From Ceratopteris richardii (Eukaryota > Streptophyta > Polypodiopsida > Polypodiales > Pteridaceae): a DNA stretch of 64,000 nucleotides. This document shows positions 23,701-34,200 of the stretch, one piece after another. How positions within the stretch are numbered: the first letter of the stretch is position 1; each line of letters starts with the position of its first letter. A program made the position numbers and the translations under genes. Location of the stretch: the NCBI GenBank assembly GCA_020310875.1, contig CM035438.1:99918639-99982638 (forward strand), in the 5' to 3' direction. Under the pieces are notes generated by a model, which ran no database searches, was not told where the DNA came from, and saw only the letters and a program-made list of their open reading frames with translations.

Positions 23701-24948
23701 GGGAACATAAAGTACCTTACTCAGAAGAGTGCTCCCATCCTTAGCTTTGACTGAACCAATTGATTTTACCTTATGCTTTGTATTATCACCTGTCTGAACT
23801 GTATGATTAATTGCATTATGATCTAGATCAGTCATCAAAGCAATATTTCCACTCAAATGATTACTACATCCTGAATCAATATAAAACACTCTCATGTCCT
23901 CATGTGAAGTTTCACATGTATTCATAATGAGAGTCGAGTCCTCCTTTTGATCTGATGCATAGTTGTAGTAGGTGTTATTATAGGATTGACTTTGGAAGTT
24001 TCTTCCACCACCTCTTCCAAAAGAATTCCTACCACCTCTACCTCTGAAGTTTCCTCTCTGAAATCTACCACCTCTTGCTCTTTGATTAAAGTTCTGATAA
24101 TTACCATTGTTTTGATTATTATGCCAACAATCATGAGATAGATGATTGGTCTTACCACATATCCAACAAGCTCTTGCATTATCTTTGTTGTTTCTGCCTC
24201 TTCCTCTACTTCTGCCATTTCCTCTTCCTCTTATGAAGTTTGCTTGGTTTGAAGTACCTTCTTCTTCACCTGATTGTTGCTTCCCTTTGTTGGCTTTCTT
24301 CTTGTCTTTAGAATACATTGCATGACCTGCACTCTTATCAACATCTCCTTTGACATCATTCTCAAAAGTTAGCATATGACCTAACAATTGATTCAAATCA
24401 GGAGTAAAGTGATCTAATGAAAGTTCTGTAGATAAAATGAAAGGCTTCCACTTCTCATCTCCTCTTAGCCCTGTGAGTATTTGTCTTACCAATTTGTCTT
24501 CTTCAATGTCTTCATCCACTGCACCTAAAGAATCTGCAATGTCCTTCATCTTTGTCACATAATCAGAGATTGATTGTGAGGCCTTCTTCTTGAAGGTAGT
24601 AAACTCTGCCCATAGTGAAGCCTTCCTTGATTTGGTTGTGTTTTGGAAATGCTCCTCCAAAGCATTCCAAATGTCACATGCACTTTCAAGTCCTCTAATG
24701 TGAGGAAGCAAATAGTCATTGACTGCCATGTAGATGATGCTTCTTGCTTGAGCATCCTTCTTCATCCAATTCTTCAAATCTGCAAGCTCCTCCCTAGTTG
24801 GAACACTAGGATCTCTGAATTCTGGCTTTTCTTCATCTCCTGTGATGTATCCTATCAGATCTTTGCTCATAAGATGAGCTTCCATCCTCATAGACCATGC
24901 AGGATAGTTCTCTCTATCCAACTTTTCAATTTGGAGACTATCTCCCAT
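20794..24948 (-). CDS. Ty1/copia Gag-Pol polyprotein
   Basis: One frame of 1384 residues encodes all functions. The capsid-type Gag occupies about residues 1-240 (DYVTKMKDIADSLG, a UBN2-type gag). The zinc knuckle CWICGKTNHLSHDC is at 261-274, inside Arg/Gly-rich repeats. The aspartic protease has DSGCSNH with Asp358. The GAG-pre-integrase (WHKRLGH ... CEACQLGKAHK) is followed by the integrase core Asp556 (HTDVWGP), Asp619 (RTDGGGEY) and Glu655 (NGVAERRNR), a DD35E spacing. RVT_2 reverse transcriptase has YVDD at 1067-1070. RNase H has YSDADWAG (Asp1231) and STEAEY. No residue I can check is damaged. The start at 24948 is the first ATG after a 223-base leader and begins the usual MGDSLQIEKLDRENYPAW gag start. 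Length is typical for copia (1300-1450). Confidence 0.96.
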   Translation of the reverse strand: MGDSLQIEKLDRENYPAWSMRMEAHLMSKDLIGYITGDEEKPEFRDPSVPTREELADLKNWMKKDAQARSIIYMAVNDYLLPHIRGLESACDIWNALEEHFQNTTKSRKASLWAEFTTFKKKASQSISDYVTKMKDIADSLGAVDEDIEEDKLVRQILTGLRGDEKWKPFILSTELSLDHFTPDLNQLLGHMLTFENDVKGDVDKSAGHAMYSKDKKKANKGKQQSGEEEGTSNQANFIRGRGNGRSRGRGRNNKDNARACWICGKTNHLSHDCWHNNQNNGNYQNFNQRARGGRFQRGNFRGRGGRNSFGRGGGRNFQSQSYNNTYYNYASDQKEDSTLIMNTCETSHEDMRVFYIDSGCSNHLSGNIALMTDLDHNAINHTVQTGDNTKHKVKSIGSVKAKDGSTLLSKVLYVPTIPKNLISVGQIVEKGYEVRFTNDGVYVEDPSQGYKQVIAGKKEGRLFTLKVQGNVGHAMFTYGEQKVSELDLWHKRLGHFNERGIKEMINNDSVLGMPNIAGQHMTYRCEACQLGKAHKQSYSKHGFMYSERLELVHTDVWGPSKDFSINGSRYYVIYVDDATRWIIIYVIKEKSEVFNTFKHYHAYAERITGQKLKRLRTDGGGEYFSNEFNDYLWNAGIKREVTCRYSPQQNGVAERRNRTLVEFARSMMKEKNCPNYLWAEAVNTATYLVNRFPCKALQGMTPYEAWWGKKPTLDHCKIFGCLAYAYVPSQLRHKLEPKAEKYVFIGYDDKQMGYRLWSPSTKQFIVSKDVTFDEQGTWYAGKYNVHADDEEVVDQRKGKPKIQLLDESENNEVQVEVEERPRFDPECDEPETSRSAEVRRSSRHKWQPTRYSYDTSFLTTKDYAYLVKADEDPSTYEEAKGKKNWEYAMQEEYDALIENQTWDLVPKPNSQKIIGCKWVYKTKIFADGSVSRYKARLVVKGYAQTYGVDYDETYSPVAKMTTIRTLIAIAACKGWKLSQLDVKNAFLNGYISDEVYMEQPDGFKDQVSPNYVCKLKRALYGLKQAPRAWNYRLVKFLNDLGFQASKADSSLLVKASEDGFIYVCIYVDDIILTGTDDKGIQMIKKQMEKEFKISDLGNLSFFLGMEISYTQHGVYVTQERYLKNLLTKFKMEDCRVAPTPLEVNHKLSRFGGEEFRDMKLYQSLVGSLIYATLTRPDLSYAVGVLSQFMHCPRKEHWIAGQRVLRYIKGTLKEGLYYGFTSDTRMKIYSDADWAGNVDDRRSTHGYLCYVGDKLISWCSKKQHTVASSSTEAEYKGMVEAAKEVIWLKTLLKVFDVIQSTPIISGDNMSSLYLAANPVFHARTKHIEIQYHFLREKVIEKEIEVIHTPTKDQVADMMTKSLDGPKLQRFKDMAGVKKIEKNLN

Positions 24949-25149
24949 CTTTACTTCACCTGTAGCTTCAAATCTTTAACCTTTACAGATAATGAATGTA
25001 CCTTTACTTCGAATGTTGCTCCTTCTGATCCTTTTGATACTCTTTGTATGTCTTCCTTCAATCTTTCTTCACACTTTAACCTTTTGCACCTTCGAAATGT
25101 AAAGTTTTGTATTTCTGCAGTAGTTGGAGTCTCCTTCACTTCAATTTTG

Positions 25150-25170
25150 ACACAACCTGCTCTGATACCA
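25150..25170 (-). other. Intact copia primer binding site
   Basis: Read on the minus strand, TGGTATCAGAGCAGGTTGTG follows the 5' LTR after one base. It is complementary to the 3' end of initiator tRNA-Met, and the match beyond 12 bases is unusually long. Confidence 0.92.
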
Positions 25171-25171
25171 C

Positions 25172-26193
25172 TGATGGAGAGTGTTAATCTCCAAAAGAAC
25201 AAGTTAACCTTGAATTTAGATCACCTCTATATCAAGATTAACCTTAGACTCCACCAAACTTAGAGATCATTCACCAATTTATCAGAAAATTGATTATTCT
25301 GAAAAATTCAGCTTCTTCAGAAAAGTCTGCTGCAGATTAATCACTCATTGACTAATCAATCCTATAAAGTTTTTGATAAAACTTTGCACAACACTTTGCC
25401 TTAAGGTTGCACAACTTTACCAAGTTAAATCTCTCAAAAAGATTGAGTATATACTGAGAAATGTGTGAAACACTTTACCTATGTCTGAAAGAGCTTCTCT
25501 GCAATGGGGACTTTGACACCTGCAATTTCTTAGCACTAGTTCTCCCAACTCTGAACCCGTTTGATCAAGATCTTTTAGCCATAGATGGCTTACCTTCCAA
25601 CTTAGATTTTAAGCCCTCATTTGTGTAAAACTTTACACTGTGGACTGAGCAATGATCATTTCATTGAAGATGAAATGTGCGCCAGATTTTACGACTCTTA
25701 GAACATTCTTACATATGAATGTTCCTAATCAAAATTCTCTCAGCCTGATTACAATTAACCTCTCAAATTCTAGCCATAGATAGATTAGCTATGGACTTAA
25801 ACACGTGCAAAAGGATTTCTCAAAAGATTAAACACAGAAGGAGCAGACTGCTAAACATCGGGCGCAAGTTTCTCGATTTCTTCAGAAAAATTTACATACA
25901 AGTGAGGATGGATGATTCACTCACTTTCAATGTGTCTAATGACACTAACTTCTCTCTCCCTATTCTCTAATTTTCTTCTGCTCTATTTGCCCGACATTTT
26001 CCAACATATTTATAGATGAATATATACAAGTGTATGACTAGACAAAGGTATAAGTCAGCTAATGTACATATGTGTACATATCTTTGGATTTTCTGAATAT
26101 GCCCTTCCTTCAACCATCTGAATTTGTTCTCTTCTTGACTCCTTGACTTCATTTCTCCATAATTCTTCAATTGATGATTGTCATGCACCAACA
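25172..26193 (-). repeat. Intact copia 5' LTR
   Basis: 1022 bases, upstream LTR and presumed promoter. It carries the same TATA-like motif near 26007-26015. Relative to the other LTR, seven of the nine differences are G:C in 19757-20778 and A:T here. Confidence 0.97.
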
Positions 26194-26198
26194 GTCCG

Positions 26199-27009
26199 TG
26201 TTGAGTAGAGGTTTCTAGACTGCCTTCAAGTTTGCAACTTGCTAGGAGAGGTTGGGGCTCAAGGTGATATGCATACATCATATACATAGGTAATTCTAAG
26301 CAGTGTCTGTGTGTGCACTTGAGAGAGAGAGTACCTTCATAGATATGGTAGCTCGCAAACAATTCAAATATTGCTCTTTTTCTATGTAAAATCAATAATG
26401 AACGTCAGTCATATTGGATCCTAGGGTAGCTAACATTTCTCAACTCATTAAACTTTAGGTGTTTCAAGCCGAGCATAGTGAATAGCTACTAAGCTATTTA
26501 CAAACTCATTGAGATCATTCTAAAGCATGTATGAAACGTATGTTATTTCCTATGGGTTCTTCTTTATGAAACATATATGTGAAACGGATGATCCTCATAC
26601 CTTGTAATTACTTTCCCTCAGTAATTGGAAGGTCTTTTTATGGAACATTTTCTTTTACATTCTATTTGAACTTGGCCTAAGCAAGAAAGCTGTCAAAAAT
26701 GTGTTTCATGTACTCTCAAGTCACAAATCAATGGACCATCATTTATAAACAAGACAATCCCTCGTGTATATTATTTTCTCTACATAAATCTAATGAAGCC
26801 TTTATAAATGATAATTCTACTCAAAGATTGATGCATATTTCTATTGAATGATGCAAACACACATGCATACATATACATACATACTCATATGTGTGCACAT
26901 GTGCACATGCACATGTTAGATGCACTCATTATGCGAGTATATAAACACTCATGGCAAACATTACAACACATGCATAGTCGTGCATACACAATCATAAGTG
27001 TGCATATAA
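26199..27009. other. Unassigned, with CATA/CACA-rich patch
   Basis: Flank of the intact copia. No protein family seen. From about 26855 to 26935 it is a CATACATA/GTGCACATG simple-sequence patch. Confidence 0.5.
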
Positions 27010-28020
27010 TGCCTTTTTCAACCTCCACACTTGGTTTTCATGCCCTTTTTGCAGAAAGCCATGGGGTTGAAAAACATACACTTCTTCATGCAAATCACCA
27101 TCCAAAATTCAGTTTTATTGTCCAATTGATGTACATTCCAACCATGATGAGTTGCCAGTGCACAGATGCTATGAACAATAGTCATTTGGCATGTAGGAGC
27201 AAAGGTCTCATCAAAATCAATGCCTCTTTCTTGAGCATAACCCTTTGCAACAAGCCTAGCATTATACATGTCAATTGTTCCATCAGGCTTACACTTGAGC
27301 TTGTATACACAATTAGTGCCAATGGCTTATTTGTCGGGAGGTAAATCACAAAAAGACCAAGTACCATTTCTCATAATATCATCATATTCTAATTGCATAA
27401 ATTTTTCAGAATTTTTTGCTTCATCAAATGAAACATGCTCATTTTCATCACAAAGACTAGAGGTAGCCATAGCATAACAATCTGATGCAAAAGAAGCACT
27501 TTGTGATCCTAAACAAGTACGATATGATAGAGATGCATCTAATTTGCTATCTCACAAAATCTACACCATCCATTTAGGCATGGTTTTTGCCTCCTCTATA
27601 TCGATTCTCTCATCAACAAGTTCATCATGTAGATCTAAATAAAAAATGGAATGATCTACATCATCATATGAAACATGTAAAGGCTAAGAAATTGCCTCTT
27701 TCAGACCAGCACTAGACTATCCACCTATAAAAAGAGGCGGCAAAGTATCATACATACCTTTGGAGCTAATAGATGTCTTCTTAGTACATGAAAGTAATGG
27801 CCAAATATCATCTTCCACAAAAACAACATCATGACTAACGAAAATGGTTTTAGTTTGTGGATGATACAGATGATAGCCTTTGATTTTAGAGCTGTACCCA
27901 ACAAAAATACATTTTTGTGCTTTATCATCCAATTTCCTAGGTCGTTGTTCAAGCACTAATGCATATGCCAAACAACCAAAAACATGTGTGTGAGCAACCC
28001 ATCTGCAGAAGCATGCAAAC
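27010..28020 (-). pseudogene. Copia fragment: integrase tail and RT start
   Basis: Minus-strand remnant. At 28010-27720 is the copia integrase C-terminal region (HTHVFGCLAYALV, KAQKCIFVGYSSKIKGYHLY, IFVSHDVVFVEDDIW). After stops and frame changes comes the start of reverse transcriptase (FMQLEYDDIMRNGTWSFCDLP, then YNARLVAKGYAQERGIDFDE and TFAPTCQMT) down to about 27010. It breaks off around the LDNKTEF (normally LDVKTAFLNG) block, before the YVDD box. No LTR was found on either side, so both ends were lost. It belongs to a copia lineage distinct from the intact element. Confidence 0.8.
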
Positions 28021-28716
28021 AACATAAGGAAGAAGAAGAAGCTTGGAGCACAACACACAATATTGACTGCATTACCACTAGAATGTATACAGATAAGTGA
28101 CCTATTAGGGTTATAGGTGTATATACAAGTCGGGGGGAGAAAGCCTCGTAAAGAGGGAAAAAAGTGCCCCAGCGGTCCTACTGTGTTCACACACATGACT
28201 ACCTAAATATATGCACAAGAAGAACCTTTATAGAAGGGTCTTTTTCTTGAGATTGAATTTAAGGAAAGTAAATCCTTCTTAAGATCATAAGCCTTCTCAA
28301 ATACAAAGAAGAAGTCATAAGAAAGAAGCTTCCATTGTTCTTTAGAGAAAAAACTTGAAATGAAAGATGCAGACTCCTAAAGAAGAAGAAAAGTAGATAA
28401 CTCCTTCCTTATGATTGAAAATAATGGTTTTGAATGCAATTCAAACGAGGAAAATTGCACCGTCTCTCAACTTTTTGGGGTTTCTAAAATGATTTCTCCA
28501 AGCAAGCATGAATGCATGGCCTTTATCTCAAAGGTTAGAGATGAATGCATGGACGTTATCTCAAGAAATTACATACTTTGTTGATTCTCCATTATTTGGT
28601 TTCCAAATCTGAGAACTACCCACACTCTCTCTAGAGGTAAAATATTGGGTGTTGATGGCCTTATCAATGAGCCTTTTCCAAACAATAAAAGATATTCTAC
28701 TAGTGCCACGTGATGA
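28021..28716. other. Unassigned DNA left of element A
   Basis: GAAGAAG-rich and AT-rich sequence without recognisable genes or repeats. Confidence 0.5.
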
Positions 28717-28885
28717 TGTGGCATTTCCTATTATAAAAATAAAAATACTAAGCAATATGAAAAAGCATATGTACGTGACCACGACCATAGCACGTAGCCT
28801 TATCCAAAAAAGGTGGTCTCTGTGTCATCGTGTATGTGTCAATTTCTTTGTGTATTGGTAGCACCATAGCTGCACAGTTTAAACA
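28717..28885 (+). repeat. A 5' LTR
   Basis: Aligns with 43906-44071 over its full length, including the GTATTGGTAGCACCATAGCTG block and the TTTAAACA end. Confidence 0.8.
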
Positions 28886-28887
28886 AG

Positions 28888-28899
28888 TGGTATAAGAGC
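28888..28899 (+). other. A primer binding site
   Basis: TGGTATAAGAGC lies two bases after the LTR end and is one base away from the initiator tRNA-Met complement TGGTATCAGAGC. Confidence 0.75.
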
Positions 28900-29786
28900 G
28901 AGCTGAATGTAGAGAAGTTGCCAAGATCTCCATGATGTTATTGGTGGAAATTGTAGGTAGCCCCACGAAGAGCATGAGAGATGCTAGGAGGGAAAGCCGA
29001 GAGTGATGAACAAAGTTCACTTGTCCTTTCTACGAAGCGTATAAGCAAAGCGGCCCTAAGTGTGGCATCGACCATGCTACTCGCTATCCAGTGGTGAAGT
29101 ATTCGTAGATCCATGGAGCATGACGGATCCATTGGCAGTATTGCCTTCTTCTTCCATTAGTGTAGGTGAAAGATATTAATGGTAAGTTTTGTTGATGTGA
29201 GACTTGACCAAAATATGGCATTTGGGATTGTTTGCCTTGGATTTCTTCGAATTCTATTATGCTAAGAACTCAACTCCCAAAGCAGACCTTGCATCAAGGG
29301 TGTTAAACTCGACTTTCACTTTGGACAATTGCTTGAGCATGTCTTCTTGCTCTTCTTTGGGCCGGCACGATAAGAACATGATCAACCAAGGCAATCCAAC
29401 AAGAAATATGTGTAGATTTTACGTCCGAAATGCAATAGAAAAAAGGTTGTAATCTTGATGCGGACAAAGGAGAAGAAGAATGCTACTCTACATTTTATCT
29501 ATAGCAAGTAAAATACATACACACATATCTACCTTGCAAGAGAAGAGTAGAGTCATTTTTTGTTGGAGTATAAGACCAAGTACACATTTGATTTGTTTTT
29601 CATTTCAAGTGCATGTGGAAGGTGATGTTATATACGCACTTGTGGGTCCTTGAATGGACATTACTCACACGTTGTGAGATGAATGTATGGATTTGTAGGT
29701 CCTTAGTCTGGACAACTCATGCAACTTGTGAGGTTACATTTACCCTGTTGAAAACCTTGAATTAAAAGAAACTTGAGTGACATGGT
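28900..29786 (+). other. A leader / gag N-terminus, unrecognised
   Basis: Nearly 900 bases between the primer binding site and a minisatellite. Gag should start here, but no gag motif is readable. A further small insertion is possible. Confidence 0.4.
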
Positions 29787-29953
29787 GAGGTTTTTAACTG
29801 GGGTATTCTCCTCTCCTAGAGATACCTCAAAATTCTCTCCATCCCATGATCGATACATGAGGTTTTTAACTAGGGTATTCTTTCCATCCCATGATCGATA
29901 CATGAGGTTTTTAACTGGGGTATTCTCTCCATCCCATGATCAACACATGAGGT
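29787..29953 (+). repeat. 45-bp minisatellite, three units
   Basis: Units start GAGGTTTTTAACT(G/A)GGG at 29787, 29859 and 29904 and end CATGATC(G/A)A(T/C)ACAT. Units two and three are 45 bases. The first carries about 27 extra bases. A fourth start (GAGGTCTATGG) follows. Confidence 0.85.
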
Positions 29954-29959
29954 CTATGG

Positions 29960-30640
29960 ACTATCTTCACTATGCCTGATTTTGATGAGCTAGTGGCACA
30001 TTGTATGACAGAAGAAGTGAAGCTTGGTTTGAATGCATCAGGAAGTGGGAACTCAAGATATCATGTATTCTTTCATCATAGAGGAAGAGGTTCTAGCCGT
30101 GGTTGTTCAAGCTCCATAAATGTAAACACAATGGATATGGCAAGAAGTAGAGGAAGATCAAACTCAAGAGGTAGAGGAGATCACAAGCATGTGGAAACTA
30201 TTACCATTGGAACAAGTATGGACATTTTGAAAAGGATTTCTATCATAAGTAGAATAGCCAAAGAGGAAGAAGTAGAGGCTGTTATGCATCACATGGAAAG
30301 TTTGTGCTAAAATTTCATATAGAGATTATGGATATGTTTGCAATGGAGCATGTGTTAAATAACATGTTTAAGCCTGTAAATGAAAGAAATTGGTACATAG
30401 ACTCTTGTTGCACACATCATATGACAAGCATAGGAGATTGTTTTGAATCTATAGAGCCTTTGAAGACTAGCGAGTATGTGAAAACTTGCGATGATACTTT
30501 AGAGTTGACTAATGATGTTGAAAATGTACCACTAGTACAAAAGAATGGAGTCAAAAACACCCTGAGTGATGTTTTACACATTCCTAGAAGAACTTAGTTT
30601 TAGTTGGTCAACTTGTAGATCAAGATATGCAAGTGATCTT
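29960..30640 (+). pseudogene. A gag end and protease remnant
   Basis: The end of gag is Ser/Arg/Gly-rich (SSRGCSSSIN, RGRSNSRGRGD) and is followed, in another frame, by a degenerate zinc knuckle worded YYHWNKYGHFEKDFYHK at about 30195-30245, where the first two cysteines are lost. The protease follows as NWYIDSCCTHHMTS with the catalytic Asp codon at 30400-30402; the following Gly of the DSG triad has become Cys. The linker SDVLHIPRRT stops at 30595. The copy has no functional protease. The motif wording (WYIDSxCTxHMT) belongs to a different copia lineage from the DSGCSNH elements in this window. Confidence 0.8.
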
Positions 30641-30697
30641 TAATAAGCATGGTTGTTTCATACATGATATCAAGCATGGAGAAAAAAGGGAAATTGA

Positions 30698-31330
30698 TTG
30701 GTCATGGAAAGAAAATGTGTAGATTGTTCACATTTGACATCACCTCTTTATGAGAATATGTATGCCAAGAACAATAGGCACTCTTATATAGCTGAATTGT
30801 GGCATAAAAGAATTGGTCATATCAACTTGAGGAAATTAATGTCTATGGAGAAGCACATGTTAGTGCATGGACTACCAAGATTCGGTCATTTAAATTTTGA
30901 GAGGATATGTGAAGCATGTGCATTTGGCAAACATCAAGATATGAAGTTCCCAAGAAGAGAAATGCATAGAAAGAGACCTTTCGAGCTAATTCATAGTCAT
31001 GTAGTTGAACTTCCTAGAACAAAATCACTTGGTGGCTCACCCTATTTTTTGATATTCATTGACGACTATAGCAAATACATGTGGATACATTTTTTGAAGA
31101 ATAAGAGCCAAGTTTTTGAATGCTTTGTCAAATTCAAGAACATGGTTGAGAAGCAATTGGGCACATACATAAAATGCTTATGATTGAACTCAAGGGGAGA
31201 ATATATCTCAAAGGAATTTGATCAATTAGTGATCATGGAATCCAAAGTAAATTGTCTTGTAGATATACACCACAACAAAATGGTGTTGTAGTGAAGAAAT
31301 ACCTCCGAGACGATCTACAAGAGTAAGAAT
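30698..31330 (+). pseudogene. A integrase remnant, catalytic residues lost
   Basis: The GAG-pre-integrase (ELWHKRIGHINLRKLMSM, then RICEACAFGKHQDMKFP) is followed by the core. The first catalytic Asp is replaced: ELIHSHVVELPRTKS where the family has HTDxxGP. IFIDDYSKYMWIHFLKNKSQVF is typical. A stop at 31181 precedes NSRGEYISKEF, where the second Asp (SDxGGEY) is also lost. QNGV is readable near 31278, then VVKKYL instead of AERKNR. The C-terminal integrase part is missing: from 31335 the sequence is already close to the RT start, so a deletion of several hundred bases is likely. Confidence 0.8.
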
Positions 31331-31334
31331 TCCT

Positions 31335-31860
31335 ATGGATAGAATGAGTCTATACAATAAGTGTATGAGGCTTTATTGTGCTTACATGTCAGAAAGAATC
31401 AAGCATGATGAATCAAAGCATTTTCATGATGCAACACAAAGTGAAGATCGGTGCAAAGTAATGGATGATGAGATGAATGCATTGAAGAAGAATGATACAT
31501 TCGAATTGGTGAAATTACCACCGAATAAGAAAGCTATTGGATGCAAATGGGTGTACAAAGTGAACTGCAAAATAAGGTTGAGTGGAGAGATAAAAAATAG
31601 GTCTAGTTGCTAAAGGGTATGCACAATTATATGGATTGTATTATGATGAAGCATTTAGTCCAATGGTGAAAATGAAAACGGTGAGAAGCTTGATTGCATG
31701 GGCTGCTATGAACAATTAGAAATTGTATCAAATGGATGTTAAGAATGCATTCTTGAATGGAAATTGCATGAGGAAGTCTACATGCAACAACTAGAAGATT
31801 ATGTGAATACAAAGTATCCTAATTATGTATGCAAGTTAAAGAAATCGCTTTATGGACTGT
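31335..31860 (+). pseudogene. A reverse transcriptase, left half
   Basis: Readable in changing frames: MDDEMNALKKNDTFELVKLP, KAIGCKWVYKVN, AKGYAQLYGLYYDE, SNGENEN-type noise, QMDVKNAFLNG, then EEVYMQQLEDYVNTKYPNYV and CKLKKSLYGL. It stops exactly at the LYGL of the invariant [11 protein letters not shown] motif, because element B's LTR (TGTTGG, 31861) begins here. The other half resumes at about 42733 with KPAQRACHEKF, so the coding sequence is split within this motif. Confidence 0.85.
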
Positions 31861-32665
31861 TGTTGGAACATCAAGCTTTCCTTATGCTTGAAGTGGATAC
31901 GCTCTACATCAAATCCATCATTTGGATGGTATGGCACCATCTACACTGTATCTTGAAGAATAGCACTTATGTGCTCATTATTTCTTGGTATTAATTGGTT
32001 GATCACTTATGATCATTTCTTGTAAGGTTCAAGGTATTTAAATTTGTAAAAGGAAGACATGAGTTAGAAGTGGTTCAGATTGATTCTCAATCAATCAATC
32101 AAGAAGTATACATGACTTCAACTTTCGATTTTCCTAGATTGTAGGAAAACTTTCCCATCAATCTAAAAAACTAAAATGGCCTAACTTTGAATTCAAATTC
32201 AAAAAGAAAAGGCATACTCACATCCTGAAGAATCTATATAAAGAGTCCAAAAATTTTTATGTTAATTAGAGTGTTGATGTGAGGCAATACATATACTCTT
32301 TGATCATTGCTTGGTGCCACTTCTATTCTCTCCTCCTTCCTCAGACTTAATCAACTTACAGAGATTGCTGCTCTCCCTACAAAGTTGCAAATCCACTGTT
32401 TAATCTTCATTCAAAAGTTATGATTGTCTAATTTATGTGTAAACATTTTCAATTCATTTGGTTCAATAGTTTTAGAGAAATCTGAGTTTTACAGTCTCAA
32501 GGTCATTGTCTACACATCCCTAAAAAATCGGTGTGACATCGAATCAGTGTCAAGGTGATTGCTTCTTCATTGGTTGATATAAATTAGGGCTTTTATGCAT
32601 CCCAGCAAGCCAGACCTATGTATGACACTACCTTAAGAGGAATTTTTCCAATTGTAATTATGTAA
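31861..32665 (+). repeat. B 5' LTR, 3'-truncated
   Basis: Aligns with 41591 to about 42448 (shared blocks ATCAAATCCATCATTTGGAT, TTTGATCATTGCTTGGTGCC and AATTAGAGTGTTGA-like). Homology to the right LTR stops at CAATTGTAA, after which gag sequence follows directly. Confidence 0.8.
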
Positions 32666-33320
32666 AGGAGGACCTTCTCATAAGGAAACCGATAAGCTCA
32701 TACTTTGGTGTGCAAGGGATGCTCAAGCAAGGTCTTACATACTCAACTCTATCTCTGATTTTATATTACCACATAATAGAGGATGCAAGACATTTCAAGA
32801 GACTTGGGATGCCCTACATAATTTCTTTTCTACTAGTAAAAAAGCAAGGAAGATCAATCTTTGGAATGAGTTTAATGGGAATAGAGGTGACATGCAATGG
32901 CAATCTTTCACCATAGTCTATGATCTCATCACGGATGTGGAAACTCTAGACTTCAACATCTTTCTTGGACAAATCTTCAATCAAGAGTCCAACAATAGCA
33001 TAAATGAAGGAAATGCCTATCATAGTAGTTCAACTAGTGCTCTATAAAAGATAATAAGGACAAGAAGCTAAAAGGCAAGAAGGAAGAAGATGAAGAGGAG
33101 ACTTCCCAAGCCAACCTTGAAGGCAAGAGCAAGTGCAAAGGGAAGAAGAAAGAACCAAAGCATGACAAGGCCAAAGGCCAAAATGTTCAACCTTGTGCCA
33201 TCTCTCATAAGACCAATCACACCACTCAAAATTGTTGGTTCAATGGGAAGACTTAAAAAGGAAGTGGAAGAGGTGGATATGGTAGCAATAGAGGGAGAGG
33301 TGGATAGGACGTCAAAGTAA
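32650..33320 (+). pseudogene. B gag remnant
   Basis: Gag without its N-terminus: KLILWCARDAQARSYILNSI, then LPHNRGCKTFQETWDALHNF, STSKKARKINLWNEFN, and QSFTIVYDLITDVETLDFN. This is the same gag type as the intact element (DAQARSIIYMAVNDYLLPHIRG) and element F (DALARSCLLNSIFDFLLPH). A Lys/Glu-rich stretch follows, then a worn zinc-knuckle patch (CAISHKTNHTTQNCW, about 33193-33240). In-frame stops and at least one frame change are present. Confidence 0.8.
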
Positions 33321-33639
33321 GAATAGAGACCATAATACAATGGACTACAATAATTATTTTGAAGATAAAAACATGAAGACTCAGATTCACGATGTTCAAA
33401 TCATGTTGTAGGAAACATAGCTCTCTTTCTTGATTTGGAAAGTCCAAAGCATAGACATGAAGTCCAAATAGGTGATGACACAAGGATTATTGTGCAGACA
33501 ATTGGCAATGTCAAAGCTTCCAATGGCACGATAAGTAATTTGAGCAACGTAGTCTATGTTCTCACTATTACAAAAAATAGCCAAAGGTCAAAAGCATGGT
33601 AGGCTCTTTACTTTGAAGTAGGAGAAACCAAAAACATAG

Positions 33640-34200
33640 ATCTATTTAACTTTGAGTCTCAAACAGTAAGTTAGCTTGAAGTGTTGCATAAGAGGCTAGC
33701 TCATGTGAATGAGAGAGCCTTAAAGGATATACACACGGATCAAAGTGTTCCTGAAAGATGAAAGTGCAACAAAGAAAGTTTTTATTAGGTATGATTCAAC
33801 TCAGATGGGTTATGGGTTCTCTATTCCGTCAACCAAGTGATTCACTACAAGTAGAGATGTTGTGTTTGAAGAACACAGGTCTTGGTATGATGAAGACAAA
33901 CAAAATTTAACTCTACCATATGATATTAATTCTAATTCTCATCAATTAAGAAGCAAGCATGATACACAGGTCCAAGATCCAAGAAGTGATATGATGAACA
34001 AGATGAAAAGGAAAAGGATTACAAGCTATGGAAGTCAAGAGGCAAAGAAAATATGCAAGAGTGTGGAGAATGCTCCAAGCAAGCTCTTGGAAGGTCAAAA
34101 AGGGAGAAAAGACAACCTAAAAGGTATGGATATGATTCCATATTTGCTACAAAGCATTCAATCTACTTGGCAAAGGACTCTTTTTTAGAGGAACCCTCAA
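33640..34200 (+). pseudogene. B pre-integrase and integrase tail
   Basis: A short GAG-pre-integrase relic (LEVLHKRLAHVNERALKDI, about 33675-33735) is joined directly to the far C-terminal integrase region (YDSTQMGYGF, VVFEEHRSWYDED, about 33785-33900) and the acidic/lysine-rich linker to RT. The whole DDE catalytic core has been deleted, with the joint at about 33755-33785. It is recognisable by comparison with 49539-50354 (element F), where the same linker wording (WFEDD, KLPYDLEND) occurs. Confidence 0.7.

Larger units (their letters stand above)
19757..26193 (-). mobile_element. Complete Ty1/copia element, intact gag-pol
   Basis: The element is 6437 bases on the minus strand. Two LTRs of 1022 bases each (19757-20778 and 25172-26193) begin TGATGG and end CACCAACA on the plus strand. 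They are flanked by the exact target duplication GTCCG (19752-19756 and 26194-26198). It has a primer binding site, a polypurine tract and one uninterrupted 1384-codon gag-pol. By eye the LTRs differ at only 9 positions, so insertion is recent compared with everything else in the window. All parts needed for autonomous copia transposition are present. The insertion lies next to LINE ORF1 sequence. Confidence 0.97.

Noticed and set aside
24643..25263. 206-codon plus-strand frame
   Set aside because: Antisense to gag and LTR of the intact copia; no motif and explained by the coding strand.
27717..28196. 159-codon minus frame as one protein
   Set aside because: Only the second half is copia integrase; the first about 60 residues are unrelated upstream DNA read in the same frame.
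29787..29953. CRISPR-like direct repeats
   Set aside because: Repeats are adjacent without unique spacers and the DNA is plant nuclear.
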